A DNA stretch of 61,874 nt from Bacteroidales bacterium (GCA_024400395.1 JAKSMW010000012.1:1-61874); one strand, 5' to 3'; shown: positions 17,166 through 25,502, counted from the stretch's first letter. Translations and numbers: made by a program. The notes: generated from the sequence alone by a model not told the origin.

Positions 17166-18004
17166 ACAATCTCCTTTCTCTTGTACATCATGATGTCAAG
17201 ATACGATGTGTTGTAATTCATGTTTTCCTTGACGGTAATCTTCTCGGCTCCGATAAACGGATTGGCGGTCACACGGCCGTCACCAAGCCACTCGCACAAT
17301 TCGACGATGGAACTCTTGTTAGAGGTGAAGTAAACGTAACTGGTGCCCTGTAAAACGCGCAGAACGTCAAGATAGTCGCCAAGTTTCCAGTAGAGGTTGT
17401 TGTAGGTGGTGCAGTCGGTGCTCAAATACGGAGGGTCAACGAGCCAAAGCACGTTTTTCTCATTTTTGAACCGCTCAAATATTTCCTTGTAGTCGCCTTT
17501 CACAACCTCTATGCCGTCAAGGTAACCGTCTGCAGGGCTGTAATCGTTAAGGCGCACATTGTTGTAGAAGGTCTGCTTTTTCAGTCCCTCAAGCGAGGTT
17601 TCGTACTTCATTGAGAATAACAGGGATGACGAAATCGACACAAAGTCAACAAAGCCAGTCTCTTTTTCAAGAATTGAAATAATGGCTTCCTTTTTCTCCT
17701 TCGGGATCAGCGAATGCCTCTTCAGTCCGGCCACAACCTCCCTGAAGGCGTGCAGCAGACGGTTTGTGTTCGGGATGTTTCTGACCCTGTCGGCAAAGTT
17801 GTCGAAATCGTTGAAGATGACTCTCGCATCAGGCCTTTCGTCCTTTGATATGCGTGCCAGAAGCCCGGAGCCGCCGAACAGGTCAACGATTGTTGTACAC
17901 TCTGGATACAGCTTCAGAACCTCTCTGTAAGCCGATGCGAAGTTCCGCTTCTGCCCTTGGAACGGCAATGGTGCGGACGACCAATTTTTGGTTTTTGCTG
18001 TCAT
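17162..18004 (-). CDS. D12-class N6-adenine DNA methyltransferase (Dam-like)
   Basis: The 280-residue protein has the alpha-class order: motif X PFQGQKRNFASAY, the AdoMet-binding motif I IVDLFGGSGLLARIS, a target-recognition middle, and catalytic motif IV DPPYLST (as VDPPYLS). These enzymes methylate adenine at N6 in short sites, often to protect phage DNA from restriction. It is translated ahead of the thymidylate-synthase-like gene with a 4-bp overlap. It begins after a strong hairpin terminator that closes the tail operon, so it probably has its own late or moron promoter. Confidence 0.9.
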   Translation of the reverse strand: MTAKTKNWSSAPLPFQGQKRNFASAYREVLKLYPECTTIVDLFGGSGLLARISKDERPDARVIFNDFDNFADRVRNIPNTNRLLHAFREVVAGLKRHSLIPKEKKEAIISILEKETGFVDFVSISSSLLFSMKYETSLEGLKKQTFYNNVRLNDYSPADGYLDGIEVVKGDYKEIFERFKNEKNVLWLVDPPYLSTDCTTYNNLYWKLGDYLDVLRVLQGTSYVYFTSNKSSIVELCEWLGDGRVTANPFIGAEKITVKENMNYNTSYLDIMMYKRKEIV

Positions 18005-18132
18005 TTTTTGTTTTGGTTTTAAGTTATTGTATATGCGGTTTCAAAATTTTGGTTTTGGCTCTGAAAAAATTTTGGTTTCTGTTTCCGGAAAAATGCTTAT
18101 TTTTGCAGTCTCCTACCATTTTAATGAAAAAA

Positions 18133-18184
18133 GGTGCATGCACACCATGAAGACTTACGCCTTCTGTCGTGGTGTGCATGCACC
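18133..18184 (-). terminator. Strong terminator between tail operon and methylase
   Basis: GGTGCATGCACACCA (18133-18147) pairs perfectly with TGGTGTGCATGCACC (18170-18184). On the minus strand the stem runs into TTTTTT, as expected for the end of the leftward tail operon. Confidence 0.85.
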
Positions 18185-18234
18185 TTTGTCGTTGCTCTGG
18201 GGTAGGAGCCGAGCAACGGAGATGGAGGGCTTTT

Positions 18235-18450
18235 TCATGTCCCAACAGGGACAATGTTGTTTTCGGTATAGTATTTCACAACCTTCTTGTTTGTCGGATC
18301 AGGCACTTTCAATGTGCTGCCTGCACTGACCGGACTGATGGGCAGTTCGCCGTTCAGGGCTGCAATATCGAAAGCCGCTTCAGCCGAACCGCAATGCTGC
18401 ACGGCAACATCCCAAATGTTTTGTCGCGCCTGTACTGTTATTTTCTTCAT
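18235..18450 (-). CDS. LysM-domain tail protein
   Basis: The 71-residue protein starts MKKITVQARQNIWDVAVQHC and continues GSAEAAFDIAALNGELPIS, with VSAGSTLKVPDP near the end: a single LysM-like fold. In contractile phages small LysM proteins sit at the baseplate or tail tube and may bind peptidoglycan. It is the last gene of the leftward tail operon, just before the terminator. Confidence 0.8.
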   Translation of the reverse strand: MKKITVQARQNIWDVAVQHCGSAEAAFDIAALNGELPISPVSAGSTLKVPDPTNKKVVKYYTENNIVPVGT

Positions 18451-18455
18451 AACAA

Positions 18456-19247
18456 CTAACTAATAGGGGGTTCGGGTGTTTGTTGTTCATTGTCATTGAT
18501 AGTGTTGGTGTCTCGTATTTCGTATGGCGTGGCTGCGACATAGATCAGACCGCTGATTCTATCTTCCTGCTCACCTCGCCATGTACCAGACCCATTATAA
18601 ATGTGAAGATAACCACTGGGAGTTGACAGATATGTGTCATTCTGTATCGGCGACGGCAGTCCTGTTATCGTCTCGTTGTCATATACAACGCCACGTAGCA
18701 CGACAAGTCTGCCGATACGTTTAAATTGCACGTACTCACTTGAGGTGTCAATCCAATCGCTTTCGGCTTCTGCGTGGTTGTATTGGATGATGTCTCTCAA
18801 TGTCCATGCACCTACACCGAGACGTATTCCTGAATTATATGCCGCTGACCTCTCCACCACAGTAGGGGTCAGGTAATCATCACGCCACACATTGGCGACA
18901 TTTTCAGTTGTCAAGTCGGCGTGTATGAAGTCTTTAGCTCCGTTCGGGTCATAATATGTGGTGCGTGTAAGTTTGACAACAGGGTTGGTGAACGATGTCA
19001 CATTTGTTGTGGGCAATGCCCTCACCGGCAGAATTTCACCTCCCCACCAGAACCAGCCCGCAGGCATGGCAAGGGTGCCTCTGGTCGGGTTGTGTGGTGA
19101 GCAACCGCTTATTATGAAATAGCTTTTTGACAACCCAAGTTCACCCACAATGGCTTCTATGACCTCTTTGAAACCGTCTTGGATGAATTTGATGTCCGAC
19201 TGCCACAATGGCATTCTGCCTGCGCTGTTTATTTCAAGTCTTTTCAT
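18456..19247 (-). CDS. Putative tail fibre/baseplate-associated protein
   Basis: The 263-residue protein begins MKRLEINSAGRMPLWQSDIK and has the segments GLSKSYFIISGCSPHNPTRG, LAMPAGWFWWGGEILPV and a C-terminal YLSTPSGYLHIYNGSGTWRG. Proteins with this ISGC-then-GWFWWGGE pattern are common near baseplate genes of Bacteroides phages and look fibre- or connector-like. No enzyme motif is seen. It sits 12 bp after the preceding tail gene and 5 bp before the LysM gene. It is separate from the DGR-diversified fibre at 38055-41504. Confidence 0.55.
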   Translation of the reverse strand: MKRLEINSAGRMPLWQSDIKFIQDGFKEVIEAIVGELGLSKSYFIISGCSPHNPTRGTLAMPAGWFWWGGEILPVRALPTTNVTSFTNPVVKLTRTTYYDPNGAKDFIHADLTTENVANVWRDDYLTPTVVERSAAYNSGIRLGVGAWTLRDIIQYNHAEAESDWIDTSSEYVQFKRIGRLVVLRGVVYDNETITGLPSPIQNDTYLSTPSGYLHIYNGSGTWRGEQEDRISGLIYVAATPYEIRDTNTINDNEQQTPEPPIS

Positions 19248-19259
19248 TTTATTTGTGTT

Positions 19260-19865
19260 TTAATTTGTTTGATCCTGAATCACTGTGTATTGTTTCCCTG
19301 CAAGTTTGTATGTGTCCACAATTTTTCTCAGAGCGGCAACGCCGCCGTTGTTGTCGAATGCCAGCTTCGCCTGGTTGTTCATGGCGGTCAGCCTTAAAAC
19401 CTCGGTCAAGTGCACCTCGAATCCGAAGCCTGACGCGCCTTTCGACCGGTCAAATACCATGCTGTAGTCTTCCGGCGGTTCCTCGGGGTCATGGTTCTGC
19501 ATATCCCAATCCTGTTTGCCTGCGACATCATAGTGTATGGAATTCTGCAAGTCCCAACTGCCGTCTGGTGAGATGTAGAATTCCTTCACCATTTCGGGCT
19601 CGCTCAGGTAGATGACAGGCGAATCCACGTCGTAACTGCCGATCATAAGCCTGTTAATGATATTTTCAAGCAGCCGCACTTGGCCGTTGTACGACATACG
19701 CTGTCTTTTATTGGACACAAACAAATTGAAATGTGCGTTAATGCTCTTTATTGGCGCAAGAAGCGCTTTGATGAAGGCAAGCAATACCGGCTTCCTTATG
19801 GCAATTGGTGTCAACTGTTCCGCCAAAGTGTCATAGTTCATGTCTGTGCTTATATTTTTCGGCAT
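19260..19865 (-). CDS. Baseplate wedge-region protein (Mu gp48 position)
   Basis: The 201-residue protein (MPKNISTDMNYDTLAEQLTP ... VIYLSEPEMVKEFYISPDGS) has no recognised catalytic motif. Its position directly after the gpJ-like gene is that of Mu gp48/P2 gpI, which joins the baseplate wedge to the tail fibres. The assignment rests on gene order and size only. Confidence 0.5.
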   Translation of the reverse strand: MPKNISTDMNYDTLAEQLTPIAIRKPVLLAFIKALLAPIKSINAHFNLFVSNKRQRMSYNGQVRLLENIINRLMIGSYDVDSPVIYLSEPEMVKEFYISPDGSWDLQNSIHYDVAGKQDWDMQNHDPEEPPEDYSMVFDRSKGASGFGFEVHLTEVLRLTAMNNQAKLAFDNNGGVAALRKIVDTYKLAGKQYTVIQDQTN

Positions 19866-19880
19866 TGTATTACTGGTTTA

Positions 19881-20717
19881 TCATATCATATCATAACAAA
19901 CAATTTCATCCAATAGGAAATGACCGCTGTTTGAACGGTGGTTCTGGATGAAATCACCAAAGCTGCGTGTTGTGTCGTTCGACGGGCTGTATATGCTGCC
20001 GTCCGCTATGGTGACATCTTCAACGCCGTCAACAGACTGTATGGCATCCAGCAGCTTCGTTTTATTGAACACACCGCCGTACACTATACCGTTAAGATAT
20101 TCGAGGACGGCGTTCTCAATGACCGATTCGCCGTCACTGATGCGATTCATGTTTGAATCAAGCACCATCGGATTTCGCCAAATGTTCAATTCAATGGCTA
20201 CCTCGTCAGGGTCATAGCTGTAGCACACGGCGTATGTACCCGCAAACTTTATCTCATTGACATAGTTTTGCAGAGCCGCCAGTTCCGTGGCAGTCAGAGC
20301 CTCGTATGTGCTGTCGCCTTTGTTGACTTTGACAAGGATTCCGTTTTCGACTTCCAATACGGCGCAATGTGTGATGATGCGCTTGGTCTCATCAACCACG
20401 TCGTAAGTGCCGTTTTCATTGAGTTCGTCGCCGTACTGGAACTGCATGACTTTATTCCAATACCACGACACGGTACCCGGTAAGGCGGCGGCTATGCGTT
20501 CCTCAACTTCCTCGCAAAACTGGCCATAGAGCCATTCGACGGTACGTGCCGCCATCGCCATAATGTAAATGAGAAGGTTAAGTATGGAAACAGACGAGAC
20601 CTGGCTGTCCCATTCCTCATTGGAACTGAGTCCAAAAGCGGTGCGGAGTGTCTCATCGGCAAGCACCGCATCCGTTATTTCTTTTTTAATCTCTTCTTTC
20701 GTTCTCATATTCAGCAT
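19881..20717 (-). CDS. Baseplate J-like protein (Mu gp47 position)
   Basis: The 278-residue protein contains AARTVEWLYGQFCEEVEERI and the baseplate-J-like run EVENGILVKVNKGDS ... ELNIWRNPMVLDSNMNRISD ... VIENAVLEYLNGIVYGGVFN, ending with VDGVEDVTIADGSIYSPSND. The family builds the inner wedge of contractile-tail baseplates. Its start overlaps the preceding gene by 32 bp; a second ATG nine bases downstream is possible. Confidence 0.75.
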   Translation of the reverse strand: MLNMRTKEEIKKEITDAVLADETLRTAFGLSSNEEWDSQVSSVSILNLLIYIMAMAARTVEWLYGQFCEEVEERIAAALPGTVSWYWNKVMQFQYGDELNENGTYDVVDETKRIITHCAVLEVENGILVKVNKGDSTYEALTATELAALQNYVNEIKFAGTYAVCYSYDPDEVAIELNIWRNPMVLDSNMNRISDGESVIENAVLEYLNGIVYGGVFNKTKLLDAIQSVDGVEDVTIADGSIYSPSNDTTRSFGDFIQNHRSNSGHFLLDEIVCYDMI

Positions 20718-20997
20718 CTATTTTTATATGGTCATTTGTTATCTCAAGCGAACGCACCTTGATTCCGTCTCTTGACAGTTCCTCGCGTATCTGGCGCTTC
20801 CAATGGCTGCCGTCGTCATCATTCAGCGCATCGTCAATGCCGCAGCCAATCATGGGCTTTTCCTTCCATTCCCCCTTGTTTGACTTGAGTATCAGAGCCT
20901 GGTTCTGTACCGTGACATCACCGACGACAAGGTCATGTGCGCTTGGGTCGGCCAGCAACCCATATTCATCAGTAAGCAGTATGTCCGTTCCTTTCAT
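20686..20997 (-). CDS. Baseplate wedge protein (GP46/gpW, gp25-like)
   Basis: The 103-residue protein shows ADPSAHDLVVGDVTVQNQAL, then KGEWKEKPMIGCGIDDALND and REELSRDGIKVRSLEI. This is the GP46/gp25 lysozyme-like wedge pattern, including the conserved Q(A/N)xxLxxxKGE(W/F)xxxPxxG. It overlaps both neighbours by a few bases, as usual in this operon. Confidence 0.75.
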   Translation of the reverse strand: MKGTDILLTDEYGLLADPSAHDLVVGDVTVQNQALILKSNKGEWKEKPMIGCGIDDALNDDDGSHWKRQIREELSRDGIKVRSLEITNDHIKIDAEYENERRD

Positions 20998-21194
20998 GAT
21001 ACCGCACCATTTAGGGTTGCAGGCTTTGTTTCGCCAACGCCTGTTTTCGGATCGACAGTCACAGGAAGTGACGGCACCGTAATAGTTGCCGATTTAAGCC
21101 AGTTCTCAAAAGCTGTTGCCATCGCATCAATAATATCCGATGTCAATGGGTCAATGTTCCTCAATGCGGTTTTTAATGAATCAGTGTTTAGCAT
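20994..21194 (-). CDS. Small tail protein of unknown function
   Basis: The 66-residue protein starts MLNTDSLKTALRNIDPLTSD. No domain is recognised. It lies between the baseplate spike gene and the GP46-like gene and overlaps the next start by 4 bp, so it is certainly part of the operon. Confidence 0.6.
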   Translation of the reverse strand: MLNTDSLKTALRNIDPLTSDIIDAMATAFENWLKSATITVPSLPVTVDPKTGVGETKPATLNGAVS

Positions 21195-21198
21195 GTTA

Positions 21199-21759
21199 TC
21201 AGTGTTTTACTTTTTCGTTCTCCAGATCTTGATATTTTGTTATCGGCTGCAGCTGCTTTGCCGCCCACGGCGTTATGGCCGTTTTGAGTGCGGCGCCGCC
21301 GTCGTAAACAACAGGCGCCCATCCGTTGATTTTGTTCTTCAGATCGTTGATGTCTTTTTCAATGGCGCTGATCTTGTCGGCGACGGCTTCCACCTTCGCC
21401 ATCCCGTGGTTGTCGCCGCCGTTAATGACAACAGTGCCTTTGCAGTTTATGTTGATGTCGCTGCCTGTCTCGATGTCGATTTTCTCTATCTCCGACCAGC
21501 CGATTACTTCAAGCTGCCTCAATTCGCCGCTGATGTCCACGGCTGTAACATAACTGCCTGTCTTGGGCGTGACAAGCAGCTGTGATTCCTCGCCGTTGAC
21601 GACGGAACGCAGCCGGACTTTCGTCAGCTTGAGTTCCCCGACTGATATGGTGCATGTGTCACCATCGACGCTTTCAACCTTCCCGGTGAGAAGCAACGGG
21701 GTGTTCTTCCCGTTCATCGCGCGGATGGACCGCTTTATTTGCCCGTAAACATCACCCAT
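21199..21759 (-). CDS. Baseplate spike/puncturing protein (Mu gp45/gpV-like)
   Basis: The 186-residue protein has an OB-fold-like N-terminal part (LLLTGKVESVDGDTCTISVG; SQLLVTPKTGSYVTAVDISG) followed by a beta-helix-like stretch (IETGSDININCKGTVVINGG) typical of spike proteins that pierce the outer membrane. A short coiled-coil (AVADKISAIEKDINDLKNKI) follows, then WAPVVYDGGAALKTAI near the end. It is adjacent to the hub protein, as in Mu. Confidence 0.75.
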   Translation of the reverse strand: MGDVYGQIKRSIRAMNGKNTPLLLTGKVESVDGDTCTISVGELKLTKVRLRSVVNGEESQLLVTPKTGSYVTAVDISGELRQLEVIGWSEIEKIDIETGSDININCKGTVVINGGDNHGMAKVEAVADKISAIEKDINDLKNKINGWAPVVYDGGAALKTAITPWAAKQLQPITKYQDLENEKVKH

Positions 21760-22715
21760 CAGCCGATTCTCCTTCCAAGTTTAACAATGCGCTTGCCGCC
21801 GTTGGCCGAAAAATCTATTTCCGTGCCTGTCACGTAGTAAACGCCTTCTTTGTATTCGTAATCCTTGTCGCACAGTTTCACCGCGGAACCGGGTTCAACG
21901 TAAGGAATCAACCAGCCCGTGAACGAGCCTTCATACCCGTCGTAGCACCACATGTCAAACTCATTCTCGGCCACATTTTGGGCTTGCGACTCTGATATGC
22001 CACTGACTATCCTCTTGACTGACCTGCCGCCTGTGCTGCCGTGTTTTATCTCTTTCTTTGTGCCGTCAGGATTGGTTATTTCAATAGTGACCTCAACCTT
22101 GCGGTCGCTCGCCTTGCGGTATTTCAGGTTTGAAGTCTCAATGTTTCTCGTGAAGTCATAGACAACCGTGTCACCCGACACATCGGCATATTGCGGCTGA
22201 ACATGGAGCGTCTGCCCGTCGAAAAAGATGTTAGCCTTGGTTTCCTCCTGGATTTTTTGGAGGACGTCACAGCCGGTCGCCCTGTATATGGTGAATTTCT
22301 CCCATGTGAAGTCAAATGCGCATTCGACGTTGTATGACGGGTCTATCTGCGAACAGACTTTGTCAAGCAGGGCGTTTAGGCTTATTTCCGTCATTTCCTC
22401 GTCTTTCAGCGACCTGTCAAACAGATAGATGGCGTCCTCGCATTCCAATGTGAGATTCCCCGCATCCGTGTTTATGGCTTTCAAATAGCCCTTAAACTCT
22501 GTTTTAAGGTCGTCATCATAACCGAGGTTGATTGTGACTTCATCACCGGCGGTCAGCTTGTCTTCGACTTTCAAAGCGCTTCCCTCCACCATTGCCGGCA
22601 ATGTGATTGTCGCGGTGTCGCTTAACTGTTCCACTGAATGTTTGATTTTCACGGAATCAATCATTTTAAGGCGGTACCTGCCAATGGTTATGTCGAAATC
22701 CATCCTCAACATCAT
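21759..22715 (-). CDS. Baseplate hub protein (Mu gp44/gpD-like)
   Basis: The 318-residue protein opens with the hub beta-barrel pattern RYRLKMIDSVKIKHSVEQLS and TATITLPAM, DKLTAGDEVTINLGYDDDLK, and continues with FTIYRATGCDVLQKIQEET, QTLHVQPQY and RSVKRIVSGISESQAQNVAE. It ends KRIVKLGRRIG. This is the late-control gpD/gp44 fold that caps the tail tube. ATGs of neighbouring genes overlap by 1-4 bases on both sides. Confidence 0.75.
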   Translation of the reverse strand: MMLRMDFDITIGRYRLKMIDSVKIKHSVEQLSDTATITLPAMVEGSALKVEDKLTAGDEVTINLGYDDDLKTEFKGYLKAINTDAGNLTLECEDAIYLFDRSLKDEEMTEISLNALLDKVCSQIDPSYNVECAFDFTWEKFTIYRATGCDVLQKIQEETKANIFFDGQTLHVQPQYADVSGDTVVYDFTRNIETSNLKYRKASDRKVEVTIEITNPDGTKKEIKHGSTGGRSVKRIVSGISESQAQNVAENEFDMWCYDGYEGSFTGWLIPYVEPGSAVKLCDKDYEYKEGVYYVTGTEIDFSANGGKRIVKLGRRIG

Positions 22716-23212
22716 GCCTCCTCCAGCAACTCATAGCTTGAGTCGCTCAATGCGGTTATTGTGAACTGTTGGTTGAGCACGCCTGGCGTGAAAGGGAGTT
22801 CCAGCCCCTTGATCGCAATGCGCGTGACGTCATATTGCTCATTCACCGGCGGACAGGTTATCTCGACGGATTCCCTCAAAGAACATATCTCGGCGAGTTC
22901 TTTAATGGCCGACGCCAGCTCCTCTGATGTTTTGCAGATGATAACGCCGCTGATGTTGATACTCCAGTCACCGACAGCCCAGCTTTCTTTTATCGTGCCT
23001 TGTTGCCGGGGTTTCGCAACCTGACGGCATACAATGGTGTTTTCCCTTGACACTGCAATCAACGGGTCGCTTTGCAGGTTGCAGCGCTTACCGCCGCCTT
23101 CAAGGGTGACCGGGCATACATATTCAGCAAAGCCTTTGTCCCCCATACCCTCCGGCAGCGGGAATTCTTTGGCTATCGCAGCCCTGACCAAATTCAAACC
23201 ACCTACCAACAT
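22712..23212 (-). CDS. Phage tail protein (DUF6046-like)
   Basis: The 166-residue protein has PLPEGMGDKGFAEYVCPVTL, IVCRQVAKPRQQGTIKESWA and VGDWSINISGVIIC, the pattern of tail/baseplate DUF6046 proteins found next to tape-measure genes in Bacteroides phages. By position it may be the Mu gp43 (DNA circulation protein) counterpart. The exact role is unknown. Confidence 0.55.
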   Translation of the reverse strand: MLVGGLNLVRAAIAKEFPLPEGMGDKGFAEYVCPVTLEGGGKRCNLQSDPLIAVSRENTIVCRQVAKPRQQGTIKESWAVGDWSINISGVIICKTSEELASAIKELAEICSLRESVEITCPPVNEQYDVTRIAIKGLELPFTPGVLNQQFTITALSDSSYELLEEA

Positions 23213-23213
23213 A

Positions 23214-24809
23214 TCAACCGGCTGTTGTTTCCGCCATGCCTAAAATGCGTGCCAGCATAGAAGCAAGGCGCTGTTCCATATCCTGTTCGTTCTCATCATA
23301 ACCCCCGCTGAAGTTGATGCTCTCCACCATCTTCCCGAGGTTGATATTCACCGTGGTGTTACGTGTGCCGCCCGTGGCTGTGGCTGAAACGCTTTTGTCA
23401 AGCGTAACATCAAGTTCCTTGCCGCCGCCACCTCCGAGTCCGCCATTGGCGGCACCCATAAGACCTTCCATTGTTCCGGCAAGACCGGGCTTGCTTTTTT
23501 CATCAAACTCTTTCCATTTCACCTGCCAGATGTCAATGTCCTGACGAGCCTGTCTCAATTCATCGATCTTGCCCTGCGCCTCGGCGATGGCTTCAAGACG
23601 TTTATTTCGTTGTTCCTCAATCCTGGCGAGACCTTCACCGGCACCCTCCGAATCCCAAAGCGCCTGTACTTTATACCATCCCTCTGCAATGGTTTCAAAG
23701 CCTGTCAAGAAAAAGTTCTCGATCTCAAGCCATTTCTTGTGGAGCCATGCGCCGCACTGCTCGAACGTAACCTTCAGATACTCCATCAGGTTGCCCCATG
23801 TCTCGCCCCAGCCTTTTGTTTTGCTCACGACAGCCACAATGGCCGCTATGAGTGCCGCGACAAGAATGATGACAACACCTATGGGGTTGGCTGCCAGCAC
23901 GGCGTTGAGGATGCCTTGCACGAGCACCCAGCCTTTTACGACCACAACGATTGTGCCTATGACGGCCGCAAGCGTCGCGAACAACGTCTGGTGATCTTCG
24001 ATATAACCAATGACATTGTTGACCAGATTCATGACCTTTTCCACCGTCGGCATCAAATCAGCCTTGACTTTCACCCACAATGCGCCGATACGCTCCTGAA
24101 TGTCGCCAAGGTTGTTGTCAACCTGCTTTATTTGCCCTTCCGGCGTGGCCGCGAGGGCCTCGTTCATGCCGCCGACACTTTGCCCGATGACTTCCGCGAG
24201 CGTCTCGACCCTTTTGGCTTCCGTGCCGTATTTGAGAATCTGCTCCTGAGCTTCGTCGAATTTGTACCCGTAACGGCTCAACGCGCCGACCTGCCCTTCC
24301 ATAACCTTACCCATCATGCTGCCGATGGTGACGGCCTGCTCCTGCGAGGCGTTAAGGCCGTATTGCTGCGCCAGCATGTCGTTCATCACGGGGAGAAGCT
24401 TCTGCAGGCTCTCCGTCTTGGAAAGGTACGTGCCGAGTTCCTGGGCGCCGGCGAGCTGGACCTCGTCGCCGATCACGCCGAGCTGCTGCTGCGCCGACGC
24501 CAGATCTTTTATGGATTGTATCTCCTCGTCGGTCGCACCCATGGTGTTACGCATGACACGCGCCAGCTTGGCTTCCGCCTCCTGTTGGATGTTGTTGGCG
24601 GACGTGCATTGGTCCAATGTCGAGGTAAGACGCCCGAACATGTTGTTGACCGCCTCGAAAGCCAGGCCCGCATCGCGTATCTTGGCCATCGACTCAGAGA
24701 AGTTGTTGACCTTCTTCGTGGCCTCCACCGCGCGTTTGATGATGGCGTTTATGGACTGCTCCGCATTTCCTACAACCTTTATTACAAATTGAACGAAACC
24801 GTTTGACAT
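23214..24809 (-). CDS. Tail tape measure protein
   Basis: The 531-residue protein is helical at its start (VVGNAEQSINAIIKRAVEAT; long coiled region). Two hydrophobic helices follow in the middle (VLVQGILNAVLAANPIGVVI; ILVAALIAAIVAVV), then a WGETW/KKWLEI region and a Gly-rich linker (GLGGGGG) near the end. The membrane-insertion helices, the position after the frameshifted chaperone and the order before baseplate genes identify a tape measure, which fixes tail length. A 398-codon frame on the opposite strand is a shadow. Confidence 0.85.
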   Translation of the reverse strand: MSNGFVQFVIKVVGNAEQSINAIIKRAVEATKKVNNFSESMAKIRDAGLAFEAVNNMFGRLTSTLDQCTSANNIQQEAEAKLARVMRNTMGATDEEIQSIKDLASAQQQLGVIGDEVQLAGAQELGTYLSKTESLQKLLPVMNDMLAQQYGLNASQEQAVTIGSMMGKVMEGQVGALSRYGYKFDEAQEQILKYGTEAKRVETLAEVIGQSVGGMNEALAATPEGQIKQVDNNLGDIQERIGALWVKVKADLMPTVEKVMNLVNNVIGYIEDHQTLFATLAAVIGTIVVVVKGWVLVQGILNAVLAANPIGVVIILVAALIAAIVAVVSKTKGWGETWGNLMEYLKVTFEQCGAWLHKKWLEIENFFLTGFETIAEGWYKVQALWDSEGAGEGLARIEEQRNKRLEAIAEAQGKIDELRQARQDIDIWQVKWKEFDEKSKPGLAGTMEGLMGAANGGLGGGGGKELDVTLDKSVSATATGGTRNTTVNINLGKMVESINFSGGYDENEQDMEQRLASMLARILGMAETTAG

Positions 24810-24816
24810 TTTTTAT

Positions 24817-24824
24817 TACTTTTG
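24817..24824 (+). promoter_or_regulatory. Plus-strand -7 promoter element inside the tail operon
   Basis: TACTTTTG, a perfect TAnnTTTG, 21 bases before the small plus-strand ORF at 24846 and opposite to the direction of the tail genes. Confidence 0.55.
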
Positions 24825-24845
24825 CAGCGTTATTGGATACTGGTT

Positions 24846-24998
24846 ATGAAAATAGGTGCTTCTTTTTGGATATTCATGCTGTTGTCGGTGGCTTCGATTA
24901 TAACTCTTGTAATCGCCGCCATCCGCATCCGCCGCAGACAAAGACGTCAGAAACAGGGTACATCTTCCCAGATAATCATCACTATTAGAAAAAACTGA
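24846..24998 (+). CDS. 50-residue single-span membrane protein on the opposite strand (moron-like)
   Basis: The ORF reads MKIGASFWIFMLLSVASIIT and LVIAAIRIRRRQRRQ, then a polar tail to TGA. This is one membrane helix followed by a strongly basic cytoplasmic stretch. It occupies the gap between the tape-measure start (24809) and the chaperone extension end (25003) but runs against the tail operon and has its own promoter. These are the marks of a moron, a gene expressed from the prophage. The function is unknown; superinfection exclusion or membrane effects are only guesses. Confidence 0.6.
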   Translation: MKIGASFWIFMLLSVASIITLVIAAIRIRRRQRRQKQGTSSQIIITIRKN

Positions 24999-25002
24999 AC
25001 CG

Positions 25003-25182
25003 TCACGCCTTTTGCCGCGCCTTTTCAGTCTCTCTGATCCATTCCAGGTCCCTGATCCTCATCGCCCATTCCTGATCGTCGAGGCTCTCGGGGTCTTCGA
25101 TGTGCAGGTAATAACGCAGTTGCGCATCCGCCTTCCTGATGTATTCCCCGGCCCCTATCCTGGCGGACTCTAAAGCTTTTTT
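25003..25182 (-). CDS. Tail chaperone -1 frameshift extension (gpGT-type)
   Basis: From the slippery run at 25176-25182 the -1 frame stays open to a TGA at 25005-25003. It reads ALESARIGAGEYIRKADAQL and then RYYLHIEDPESLDDQEWAMR, about 58 residues. It has no start codon of its own. In many tailed phages two chaperone forms, G and G-T, are made from such overlapping frames just upstream of the tape measure. Position, length and slippery site all fit. Confidence 0.75.
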   Translation of the reverse strand, partial: KKALESARIGAGEYIRKADAQLRYYLHIEDPESLDDQEWAMRIRDLEWIRETEKARQKA

Positions 25183-25484
25183 ATCGCAGCGGCTTTGATG
25201 TCTATAAGCGATGCCATCTGGCCGCTTGCGCCCATGAACTTGCCGTCATCGGTGATGATTGTCTCGTCGCCGCCGAGTTTGCAGTTTTTCATAAGAGTTT
25301 CGATATAGTCCAATCCGACGTTCTTTGCGGATGCCGAAGCATAGCTCAGGTCTCTTCGTGTGGGTTTGCGCACATAAAGCACGCTGTCTTCCACGATGAT
25401 GGCGTACACTTCGCCATGTTCCTCTTTCCAGGCTTCAATTTGTTCCGGTGTCGCCTGTCCCACCATCTGTTTTGTTTCGTCCAT
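25170..25484 (-). CDS. Tail assembly chaperone (gpG-like, zero-frame product)
   Basis: The 104-residue protein (MDETKQMVGQATPEQIEAWK ... GEVYAIIVEDSVLYVRKPTR) ends ...AAAIKKL at a TAG (25172-25170). It lies between the tail tube gene and the tape measure, the standard place for chaperones that coat the tape measure during tail assembly. Its last codons contain A-AAA-AAG, giving a longer fused form by -1 slippage. Confidence 0.8.
   Translation of the reverse strand: MDETKQMVGQATPEQIEAWKEEHGEVYAIIVEDSVLYVRKPTRRDLSYASASAKNVGLDYIETLMKNCKLGGDETIITDDGKFMGASGQMASLIDIKAAAIKKL
25176..25182 (-). promoter_or_regulatory. Slippery heptamer A AAA AAG for -1 frameshifting
   Basis: On the minus strand A-AAA-AAG lies in frame two codons before the chaperone stop. 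Shifting back one base opens the 58-codon extension frame. Confidence 0.75.
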
Positions 25485-25502
25485 GATTTTTTTGTTTATT
25501 GA

